Part shown: piece by piece, positions 1 through 6,275 of the stretch | Position numbering within the stretch: the first letter of the stretch is position 1 | How the letters are laid out: each line of letters begins with the position of its first letter | Program-made: the position numbers and the translations under genes | The notes under the pieces: model-generated | The model's input: the letters and a program-made list of their open reading frames with translations, nothing else | The model's database searches: none | Told to the model about the DNA's origin: nothing | Assembly (NCBI GenBank): GCA_003650445.1 | Contig: QMQE01000075.1 | Span: 1 to 11,008, forward strand | DNA length: 11,008 nucleotides | From: Acidobacteriota bacterium | GTDB lineage: Bacteria > Acidobacteriota > Holophagae > Thermotomaculales > Thermotomaculaceae | Direction of reading: 5' to 3'

Positions 1-537
1 ATAGATGGCATGGGGCCCCAGCGCAAGCTGGATTCGTTCATTTTTATGGAAATACCGGTCAAAAATGTCTTTTGTCCGCTTTTCATTGGCTTTCTGACGC
101 TTTGAATCGAACATGTCAATCATGACCGCGGACAGCACCCCACGGACACCCATTTCCTCCACCGCCTGCCAGGCCGCATCAAAATGCCAGTACATATCGT
201 TAAAGAGCGTTGTCCCAGTCTTAATCATCTCCAGAATGGCCAACCTCGTCCCGGCATAGACATCTTCCTCAGTGAAAGTATACTCAATGGGCCAGATTTT
301 CTTTTCCAGCCACTCCATCAGCGGCATGTCATCTGCGTAGCCCCGAAACAGCGTCATGCCGGCGTGGGTATGCATATTTGAAAAAGCCGGATAGAGAATT
401 TTCCCCGATGCGTCGATCGTTTTGTCCGATTCTTCCCGAATTGAGGGCGCAATCCGGCTGATTTTCTCTCCTTCAATGAGAAGATCGCAATTTTTCCTGC
501 TGAAACAGTGAATCGCATTTTTAATCAACAGAGACAT
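1..537 (-). CDS. mtaD: 5-methylthioadenosine/S-adenosylhomocysteine deaminase, N-terminal part (cut by window start)
   Basis: Amidohydrolase-superfamily enzyme that should deaminate methylthioadenosine, S-adenosylhomocysteine and perhaps 5'-deoxyadenosine to their inosine forms in the cytoplasm. The first 179 residues are present; the rest lies beyond the window start. Seen: an N-terminal beta-sandwich-type lead (MSLLIKNAI), the metal-binding HxH at His56/His58 in NMHTHAGM, the segment GYADDMPLMEWLEKKIWP (residues 67-84), highly typical of this deaminase family, and GPHAIY at 174-179, matching the family GPHAxY motif. The ATG at 537 is preceded by GGAGGAG with an 8-nt gap. It lies inside the last codons of the upstream phosphorylase gene (13-nt overlap), so translation is probably coupled. 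The adjacent nucleoside phosphorylase supports the thio-purine assignment over guanine or cytosine deaminase. Exact substrate preference cannot be read from the fragment. Confidence 0.88.
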   Translation of the reverse strand, partial: MSLLIKNAIHCFSRKNCDLLIEGEKISRIAPSIREESDKTIDASGKILYPAFSNMHTHAGMTLFRGYADDMPLMEWLEKKIWPIEYTFTEEDVYAGTRLAILEMIKTGTTLFNDMYWHFDAAWQAVEEMGVRGVLSAVMIDMFDSKRQKANEKRTKDIFDRYFHKNERIQLALGPHAIY

Positions 538-1214
538 TGGAGCAACTCCTCCAGAAAGGCATCCATTTCCGCCTGGTTCCCCTCAACAAGCTTTGTAAAT
601 GAATCGAAATCGAGGAGATCCGGCGCAATACCATTGGCATAATTATCCACCATGCAGACAGAGGCATACTCCAGTCCCAATTCACAGGCGATGGTCGCCT
701 CTGATCCCAGTGTCATTCCTACGACATCAGCAAAATTCGCCATCAGACGGATTTCCGCAGGTGTCTCAAAGCGCGGGCCTGTAGTCTGCCAATACACCAC
801 ATCAGACAACTGACACTTTACACACGCCTTAACCTCTGCCCCGATTTCAATCGACATGGACGGAGTGATATGAATCCGGTGTTCCGTATCAATGGTGGGA
901 ATATTGTAAAAAGAAATGAAATCCCGGACCAGACAACAGGTTCCCGGTTCAATCTCCCGTTTCAGGGAACCAACCGAATTAATGGCAAATACCCGGTCGA
1001 TATTTCGCATCTTCACCGCGGATAGATTTGCTTTGTGGTTGATTTTGTGTGGCGGGTCATTTTGAAGGCCGTGTCGCTGAATCAGCATCGCCCGGCCGGT
1101 GTAGTAGGCAGTTACGGCGCCATGCGGGGTACGGATTGTTTCCTGCTTGGCATCATGTAACACTTTGGATTCAAAGAGATTGCTGCCGCCGATGATGGCA
1201 ATCTTTCTATCCAT
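525..1214 (-). CDS. Purine nucleoside phosphorylase of the MTAP/MTIP family, probably S-methyl-5'-thioinosine phosphorylase
   Basis: Cleaves a 5'-methylthio purine nucleoside with phosphate to give free base and methylthioribose-1-phosphate. The 229-residue product is slightly shorter than typical family members. Seen: the phosphate-site loop IGGSNLF near residues 8-14, RHG at 47-49 with KINHKAN at 57-63, GSLKREIEPG at 82-91, TGPRFETPAEIR at 145-156, and VVGMT at 164-168. At the base-recognition loop (VDNYANG) the position aligning with human MTAP Asp220 is Asn191 and the one aligning with Asp222 is Ala193. Asn here is the pattern of 6-oxopurine phosphorylases, so methylthioinosine fits better than methylthioadenosine, in agreement with the deaminase encoded next. 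Start: ATG at 1214 has AGGG with a 7-nt gap; a TTG two codons upstream (1220) has no usable spacing. The gene overlaps the end of the agmatinase gene by 8 nt. A plain MTAP remains possible. Confidence 0.85.
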   Translation of the reverse strand: MDRKIAIIGGSNLFESKVLHDAKQETIRTPHGAVTAYYTGRAMLIQRHGLQNDPPHKINHKANLSAVKMRNIDRVFAINSVGSLKREIEPGTCCLVRDFISFYNIPTIDTEHRIHITPSMSIEIGAEVKACVKCQLSDVVYWQTTGPRFETPAEIRLMANFADVVGMTLGSEATIACELGLEYASVCMVDNYANGIAPDLLDFDSFTKLVEGNQAEMDAFLEELLQCLC

Positions 1215-2031
1215 TGACAAGCCCTATCATTTCCCGGATCAGCTTCGCGGCAGTGATGGTTGAAATCCCACTGGTATCAATGTGAGGTGCCAGCTCCATG
1301 AAATCAGCGGCAACCACGCGTCTCCCCCGAAACAGCGCCAGTTCATCCATCAGGGCATCAAAACTTAATCCCCCCGGTTCCGGCGTTCCGGTGCCGGGGA
1401 AAACAGACGGGTCCAGCACGTCCATATCAATGGTTACATAGATCGGAGTCTCCGGATTCAATCCAACCAGGGCATCCTTCAATGAAACAGAAAGAAAGCC
1501 CTTTTCACGGGAAAACTGCCATTCATCTCTCGTCCCTGAACGGATATGGAACTGGTGAAACTGCGTTTCCGGCAGAAAATCCAGCACCCGGCGCATCACC
1601 GTAGCATGGGAAAAACGTTCCCCGAGATAATCTTCCCGAAGGTCCATGTGCGCATCAAACTGGAACACGTGGAGACCCGGAAATCGTTTAAATGCGCTAT
1701 GTATCAACGGGTAGGAAACCAGATGTTCCCCCCCGATTCCGAAGAGAATCACACCGGCATCGAACAGCGCGTCTGCATCCGACTCAATCTCCTGCATCAC
1801 GCGTTCCTTTGCCCCGAAAGGCAACGAAAGGTCACCGGCATCAGTAAAGGGAATCTCCTCAATATTCACATCAAAACGCGGGGAATAACTCTCAATCCCC
1901 TCTGAATGCGCTCGAATCTCCATAGGCCCGAAGCGAGATCCCGGCTTGTACGAAGCGGTACCATCATAGGGATAGCCCCGAAGTACAATACCAGACCCTT
2001 CAATCTTCGGCCTGGAGCCCATAAACCGCAT
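1207..2031 (-). CDS. speB: Agmatinase (ureohydrolase/arginase family)
   Basis: Binuclear manganese hydrolase expected to convert agmatine to putrescine and urea in the cytoplasm. The 274-residue protein carries the full ureohydrolase metal set: GGEH with His103, FDAHMD with Asp126, His128 and Asp130, and TIDMDVLDP with Asp202 and Asp204, followed by the family tail FPGTGTPEPGG (211-221). HIRSGTRDEW (162-171) and the late MELAPHID segment (245-252) favour agmatinase over arginase or formimidoylglutamase. Start: the frame stays open upstream into queF, but ATG 2031 overlaps the queF stop as TGATG and has AGGAG with an 8-nt gap, so the longer version is rejected. It sits between queF and the methylthio-nucleoside phosphorylase. 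Putrescine use in spermidine synthesis yields methylthioadenosine, which the two downstream genes would recycle. No arginine decarboxylase gene is visible here. A related ureohydrolase with another guanidino substrate cannot be excluded. Confidence 0.85.
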   Translation of the reverse strand: MRFMGSRPKIEGSGIVLRGYPYDGTASYKPGSRFGPMEIRAHSEGIESYSPRFDVNIEEIPFTDAGDLSLPFGAKERVMQEIESDADALFDAGVILFGIGGEHLVSYPLIHSAFKRFPGLHVFQFDAHMDLREDYLGERFSHATVMRRVLDFLPETQFHQFHIRSGTRDEWQFSREKGFLSVSLKDALVGLNPETPIYVTIDMDVLDPSVFPGTGTPEPGGLSFDALMDELALFRGRRVVAADFMELAPHIDTSGISTITAAKLIREMIGLVNG

Positions 2032-2459
2032 CAGCGACGCTCCTGGTGGACAAACTCCCGAACAGCATCTTCCTCGTACCCGCTTTCGATGATGCATTCG
2101 GCGTCAATTCCGCCCCGCACATTGTACCGGGTGTACACCCTGAGAAAATGAGGTGATAACAAAGCAGCAAGGTGGTCAAAAATCAGAGAGGTGGCATCCT
2201 CCTGGTAAATTCCGACATTCCGGAAAGACATAAAATAATACTTCAGTGATTTCAACTCTACCAGCTGTCCTTCCGGGATATAGCGTATCTCCACATGGGC
2301 AATGTCCGGCAGGCCGGAATACGGGCAAACGGCGGAAAACTCATCCGTTGTATATGAAATCAGCTGGGGGCGTCCCTCGTACTCAATGGCCTCCAGAAGT
2401 TCCGGCCGTATACTGGTTGTGGATTCAAATGGCAAAGCCATTCCATCTGCTTTCGGCAT
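2031..2459 (-). CDS. queF: NADPH-dependent 7-cyano-7-deazaguanine (preQ0) reductase, unimodular type
   Basis: Reduces the nitrile of preQ0 to the amine preQ1 for queuosine synthesis in tRNA, using two NADPH. The 142-residue protein is the short, single-domain type. Seen: the thioimide-forming cysteine Cys45 in AVCPYSGLPD with the partner Asp52 seven residues on, the NADPH-site motif ELKSLKYY (residues 68-75), and the terminal RYNVRGGID segment. The Bacillus subtilis catalytic His96-Glu97 pair aligns with Gln86-Glu87 (GIYQED), so the histidine position differs. Start: ATG 2459 has GAGGAGG with a 6-nt gap; a longer reading (to 2519) would run through the promoter and ribosome site and is unlikely. 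First gene of the minus-strand operon, with a promoter 32-60 bp upstream. The NADPH motif argues against the QueF-like amidinotransferases of archaea. Confidence 0.9.
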   Translation of the reverse strand: MPKADGMALPFESTTSIRPELLEAIEYEGRPQLISYTTDEFSAVCPYSGLPDIAHVEIRYIPEGQLVELKSLKYYFMSFRNVGIYQEDATSLIFDHLAALLSPHFLRVYTRYNVRGGIDAECIIESGYEEDAVREFVHQERR

Positions 2460-2490
2460 AATTCCCCTCCTCGTACCTTTCCAGTTCTCT

Positions 2491-2519
2491 ATTGTAGGAG
2501 TACCCCTTTCATTTGGCAA
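2491..2519 (-). promoter_or_regulatory. Sigma-70-type promoter of the queF operon
   Basis: On the minus strand TTGCCA (2519-2514) is followed by exactly 17 bp and TACAAT (2496-2491). Each box matches the consensus at five of six positions. Transcription would start near 2484 and give a leader of about 25 nt that already contains the queF ribosome site. That leader is too short for a preQ1 riboswitch, so control would have to act at initiation or elsewhere. Confidence 0.6.
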
Positions 2520-2550
2520 GAAACAATCCTGATAATCAAGCGCCGCAGAC

Positions 2551-2579
2551 TTGACCGGGAAGGGGGGATTTGGGAAAAT
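2551..2579 (+). promoter_or_regulatory. Possible promoter of the molybdenum hydroxylase operon
   Basis: TTGACC (2551-2556), 17 bp, then GAAAAT (2574-2579). The -35 box is good but the -10 is weak. It lies in the 159-bp divergent spacer between queF and the FAD-subunit gene, about 40 bp upstream of the latter. A weak -10 would fit an activated or conditional operon, but this is a guess from one motif. Confidence 0.28.
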
Positions 2580-2618
2580 GAGAAGTCAGAAAAATGTTCA
2601 TAAAAGAAAGGGAGCATC

Positions 2619-3434
2619 ATGGAACAGTTAAACTGGTATTACCCGGAGGATTTAAATGAAGCCGCCCGGCTGGTGAGCGATGGCGATAAGGCCCCCCACA
2701 GCGGCGGTACCGCCCTGATTCGAAAAGGCTTTCGGAAGATTAAAAGTATTGTAGACCTCTCCCGCCTGCCGATGCATGACATTGAGGTTCAGAGGGACAG
2801 GATTGAAATCGGCGCCATGTGCAGTTATGACGATATTATCCGGGCATTCCGGTCGGTTGATCCCGGCCATGTCCTGGTTCAGTCCCTGAAGAATTCTGCG
2901 TCCACCCCACTCAGAAACCGCATTACCGCCGGCGGCAGTGTGGCCGCCTTTCCGGCATGGTCGGATTTTGTCGGGCCACTGCTTCTTTTGGATGCCAAAG
3001 TGGATTTAATCGGCCGGGAAACCGGCACATTTCCCCTTTCAAACTACCTGAATCGCCGCGAATTGCGTGCCGGTTCCATCATCACGCGAATTTTGACAGA
3101 GAATTTTCCCCACAAGGGCCTGCACTACCGGGAGACCCGGACACACGTGGACTACCCCGCTTTCACCATTACCCTTACCGCCGCACCGGCTGACGGTGTG
3201 TTCAAGGGCCTGCGGGTTGTGGTGGTGGGAAATAAAGAACGCTTCCGCCGCCTGACAGAACTGGAGGCCGCACTCAACGGGAAAACGGGTTCGATTCTTG
3301 ATTCACTGAATATTGATGATTTCTTCCCGGTGGATTTCCCGGATCGAAAGCACGGAAGTGGGGAGTACCTCGGGCACGTTGCCCGGATTGCACTGATGGA
3401 TATGCTGAAGATGATTGCAGGGGGGCAGGCATGA
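2619..3434 (+). CDS. ygfM: FAD-binding subunit of a xanthine dehydrogenase-family molybdenum hydroxylase (YgfM type)
   Basis: Carries the FAD that passes electrons between the 2Fe-2S subunit and an external acceptor or donor. The 271 residues are close to Escherichia coli YgfM and shorter than many FAD subunits. Seen: the first flavin loop SGGTALIR (residues 28-35, family AGGTxL), the second loop RNRITAGGSVAAFPAWSD (99-116, family RNxxTxGGNxxxxxPxSD), and LLLLDAKV just after it, typical of the PCMH-type FAD domain. The C-terminal CO-dehydrogenase-flavoprotein domain follows from about residue 160. The ATG has AAAGGGAG directly upstream with a 4-nt gap. The stop overlaps the start of the 2Fe-2S gene as ATGA. 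First gene of the plus-strand operon. The gene order with ygfK and ssnA makes the 'probable selenate reductase FAD subunit' family name likely, although that substrate was never a firm assignment. Confidence 0.85.
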   Translation: MEQLNWYYPEDLNEAARLVSDGDKAPHSGGTALIRKGFRKIKSIVDLSRLPMHDIEVQRDRIEIGAMCSYDDIIRAFRSVDPGHVLVQSLKNSASTPLRNRITAGGSVAAFPAWSDFVGPLLLLDAKVDLIGRETGTFPLSNYLNRRELRAGSIITRILTENFPHKGLHYRETRTHVDYPAFTITLTAAPADGVFKGLRVVVVGNKERFRRLTELEAALNGKTGSILDSLNIDDFFPVDFPDRKHGSGEYLGHVARIALMDMLKMIAGGQA

Positions 3435-3895
3435 AAACAAAACTGACTGTAAACAACAAGCCGGTTTCCGTACAATTTTCACCCACAGACAGGTTACTGG
3501 ATGTGCTTCGAAACAACGGGTTTAGTGAAGTTAAAGAGGGATGTCGGGACGGTGAATGCGGCGCATGTGTCGTTTTACTCAATGGAAAGCTGGTCAATTC
3601 CTGCCAGGTACTTGCCGCGTCGGCGATGGATGCCACCGTCACCACGGTGAAGGGTCTGGAAAAGGACAAGGCCGCTCCCATTCAAGAGGCCTTTGTGGAC
3701 GCAGGGGCGGTTCAATGCGGATTCTGCACCCCCGGCATGGTGCTGGCCACCTATGCCCTGCTTCAGGAGAATCCGGCCCCGGATACCAGGCAGATCCAAC
3801 AGGCACTGGACGGGAATCTCTGCCGGTGTACCGGGTACGTGAAAATCATTGAAGCGGTACAGCTCGCTGCCGAAAGGACGAACAGCCATGAATAA
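3431..3895 (+). CDS. 2Fe-2S iron-sulfur subunit of the molybdenum hydroxylase
   Basis: Small electron-transfer subunit with two 2Fe-2S clusters linking molybdopterin and FAD. All eight cysteines are visible in 154 residues. The plant-ferredoxin-type N-terminal cluster uses Cys38, Cys43, Cys46 and Cys58. The C-terminal helical cluster uses Cys96, Cys99, Cys131 and Cys133 in CGFC and CRCTGY. Length and spacing are standard for the CoxS/XdhC-type small subunit. The ATG overlaps the FAD-gene stop (ATGA) with a G-rich ribosome site just before it, and the gene's own end overlaps the next start by 8 nt, so the three subunits should be made in step. In E. coli XdhD this domain is fused to the molybdenum subunit; here it is a separate gene. 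Confidence 0.93.
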   Translation: MKTKLTVNNKPVSVQFSPTDRLLDVLRNNGFSEVKEGCRDGECGACVVLLNGKLVNSCQVLAASAMDATVTTVKGLEKDKAAPIQEAFVDAGAVQCGFCTPGMVLATYALLQENPAPDTRQIQQALDGNLCRCTGYVKIIEAVQLAAERTNSHE

Positions 3896-6224
3896 GAAAT
3901 TCAACACCGTCGGAAAATCGGTCAGGAAGATTGATTCCCTGTCCCTCGCAAAGGGAAATGCCCTGTTCACCGATGATTTTCAATTGAAAGACGCCCTTCA
4001 CATCTCCATTTTGTACTCCCCCCATGCCCATGCGGAAATCTTGTCCATTGATACTACAGACGCGCTGGCCATTCCAGGTGTAATCCGTATCTTCCACCAC
4101 GAAAACGTGCCAAGGGTCCTCCACACCACTGCAGGGCAGGGTTTTCCTGAACCATCAGCCTATGACACCGCCATGTTTGATAAGACCATGCGCTTTGTGG
4201 GAGACCGCGTAGCAGCTGTAGCAGCAGAAACAAAGGAAGCAGCCAACGCAGCGGTGAAGGCGATTAAAGTGGAATACAGAGAACTGCCCCCGCTTTTTGA
4301 CCCGGAAACCGCCATGGACAAGGACGCACCGCAACTACACGGCGAGGACGCGAAGATGCCGATCCCGGTCAAGTACGATGCCTCCCGCAACCTTGCGGCC
4401 GAGGTGGAAATCAAGTTCGGCGATCTGGACAAGGGATTTCAGGAAGCTGACTTTATTCTTGAAGACACTTTTCACACCCAATATGCCGCCCACTGTGCGA
4501 TTGAACCCCATACTTCAGCCGCTTACTTAGACGAAAGGGGACGGCTCGTGATTATCACCGCCACTCAGGTTCCCTTCCATGTCCGGCGAATTGTCAGCCG
4601 GGTTCTGGATATCCCCATCCGGGATATTCGGGTTATTAAACCCCGTATCGGCGGGGGATTCGGCGGAAAGCAGGAGGTTTTTCTGGAGCAGCTTGTCGGA
4701 CTCAGCACCTGGTCCACTGGCCGGCCTTCCCGGATTTACCTCACCCGGCCGGAGGTATTCGTTTCCTCCCGGACCCGTCACCCCATGCGGGTCACATTAA
4801 AAACCGGGGTGAAAAACGACGGGGAAATCACCGCCCTTGAGATGGACGCGCTGATGAACAACGGCGCCTACGGCTCCCACGCACTCACCGTACTGTCCAA
4901 CGGCGGGTCCAAGGTACTGCCACTTTTCAACAAAATTAAGAATATCCGCTTCATCGGCCACACGGTTTACACGAACCTCCCTGTGGGCGGCGCGTACCGG
5001 GGTTATGGGGCATCCCAAACCTATTTCGCCCTGAACCAGCACATAGACATGGTTGCAAGAAAAACCGGCCAGGACCTCATCTCATTTGTCAAGAAATGGC
5101 ATATCAAGGTGGGAGAAACATCACCGGTATTCCAGGCCCTGGGAGAAGGAAAGGAAGGGGTTGCCCAGATCATCAAGTCCTGCGGACTGGATGAATGCCT
5201 CGATAAGGGTGCGGCCGCCATCGGCTGGTATGAAAAACGGGGCAAACGGATTAAAAGTGCCCCGGGCAAGGTCCGGGGAGTCGGACTTTCCGTTTCCATG
5301 CAGGGCTCCGGGATTCCCAAAATTGACATGGGCAGTGCCTCCATGAAAATGAATGAGGACGGTTCCTTCAACCTCTACATCGGTGCCACCGACCTCGGTA
5401 CCGGCTCCGACACCATTTTGGCACAGATTGCGGCAGAAACACTGGATATTCCAGTGGAAAACATCATTGTACTGTCTTCAGACACTGACCTGACGCCCTT
5501 CGATGTAGGCGCCTACGCATCTTCTACCACCTACATCTCCGGTGCAGCGGTGAAAAAATGTGCCGCAAAAGTCCGGGAACAGATTCTCGGGGTAGCGGCA
5601 AAGATGCTGAATGCAAAACCAGATGAGCTGAAAGTAAATGAAAGTGTGGTAACTCATGCTGAAAGCGGAAAATCCCTCACTTACGCCGACATCTGTACCT
5701 ATGCCATGTACTCAAATGATCAGTTCCAGATTCAAGCCAGTGCTTCCAACATTGCGCCGGAATCGCCACCCCCCTTCATCGCCCAGTTTGCCGAGGTAGA
5801 GGTAGATCTCCGCACCGGAAAAATCAGGGTTCTGAAGTTCGTCTCAGCGGTGGATTGCGGCCAGCCCATCAACCCCGCCCTTGCGGAGGGCCAGGTGGAG
5901 GGTGCGGTGGTCAACGGGCTTTCCTACGCGTTGACAGAAGATTATCTTTTTGATTCCAAAGGACGAATGACCAATCCGCGCTTCTGGGATTTCAAGATTT
6001 TCACCACAAAAGACCTACCGGAAATGGAAACCATACTGGTCAATTCCTATGAAGAAACCGGGCCTTACGGCGCCAAATCGGTGGGGGAAATCGCCATCAA
6101 CGGCCCCATCCCCGCCATTGCTAACGCTTTTTTTGACGCCACCGGTGTCCGCCTCTATGAAACGCCCTACACCCCTGAAAGGGTCTGGAAACGCCTGAAG
6201 GAAGAAAACCGGCTGGAAAACTGA
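3888..6224 (+). CDS. xdhD: Molybdopterin-binding catalytic subunit of a xanthine dehydrogenase-family hydroxylase (XdhD type)
   Basis: Catalytic subunit that would hydroxylate a purine or similar heterocycle, or run in reverse as a reductase, with molybdopterin cytosine dinucleotide. In 778 residues: aldehyde oxidase a/b-hammerhead domain (about 1-140), then the two molybdopterin domains. Seen: Gln227 in ATQVPFH, the cofactor loop GGGFGGKQE (255-263), AYRGYGASQ (369-377) with Arg371 matching the substrate arginine of bovine xanthine oxidase, GAYASSTTYISG (541-552), and GPYGAKSVGE with the catalytic base Glu734. The position of bovine Glu802 is Gln262. Start: ATG 3888 has AAAGGA with a 9-nt gap; an upstream in-frame start (3849) lies inside the 2Fe-2S gene and is not used. 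There is no in-frame TGA, so any selenium would be the labile non-selenocysteine cofactor known for this enzyme group. The neighbours ygfK and ssnA support the selenium-dependent group; the true substrate is not visible. Confidence 0.87.
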   Translation: MNKKFNTVGKSVRKIDSLSLAKGNALFTDDFQLKDALHISILYSPHAHAEILSIDTTDALAIPGVIRIFHHENVPRVLHTTAGQGFPEPSAYDTAMFDKTMRFVGDRVAAVAAETKEAANAAVKAIKVEYRELPPLFDPETAMDKDAPQLHGEDAKMPIPVKYDASRNLAAEVEIKFGDLDKGFQEADFILEDTFHTQYAAHCAIEPHTSAAYLDERGRLVIITATQVPFHVRRIVSRVLDIPIRDIRVIKPRIGGGFGGKQEVFLEQLVGLSTWSTGRPSRIYLTRPEVFVSSRTRHPMRVTLKTGVKNDGEITALEMDALMNNGAYGSHALTVLSNGGSKVLPLFNKIKNIRFIGHTVYTNLPVGGAYRGYGASQTYFALNQHIDMVARKTGQDLISFVKKWHIKVGETSPVFQALGEGKEGVAQIIKSCGLDECLDKGAAAIGWYEKRGKRIKSAPGKVRGVGLSVSMQGSGIPKIDMGSASMKMNEDGSFNLYIGATDLGTGSDTILAQIAAETLDIPVENIIVLSSDTDLTPFDVGAYASSTTYISGAAVKKCAAKVREQILGVAAKMLNAKPDELKVNESVVTHAESGKSLTYADICTYAMYSNDQFQIQASASNIAPESPPPFIAQFAEVEVDLRTGKIRVLKFVSAVDCGQPINPALAEGQVEGAVVNGLSYALTEDYLFDSKGRMTNPRFWDFKIFTTKDLPEMETILVNSYEETGPYGAKSVGEIAINGPIPAIANAFFDATGVRLYETPYTPERVWKRLKEENRLEN

Positions 6225-6275
6225 AGAGAATACCAAACACTTGTTTTACAGGCTGAAACAGGAGAAGGAGAAGAG

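Noticed and set aside
2460..2490. preQ1 riboswitch in the queF leader
   Set aside because: The predicted leader is about 25 nt and already contains the ribosome site; no preQ1-type stem with an A-rich tail could be seen.
2530..2538. Operator-like palindrome TGATAATCA in the divergent spacer
   Set aside because: Only nine bases and AT-rich; the same nonamer also occurs at 10888-10896 in the insertion-sequence region, so it is not specific to this promoter region.
2578..2631. 17-codon leader frame overlapping the start of the FAD-subunit gene
   Set aside because: No convincing ribosome site, no regulatory codon run, and it ends just inside the next gene; probably chance.
3888..6224. Selenocysteine in the Mo subunit
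   Set aside because: The frame has no in-frame TGA. Selenium in this enzyme group is a labile cofactor, so the sequence itself neither proves nor disproves selenium dependence.
6225..6275. Terminator between the Mo-subunit gene and ygfK
   Set aside because: Only a weak TGTTT/AAACA pairing without a GC stem or T-run; the 51-bp gap is consistent with one operon.
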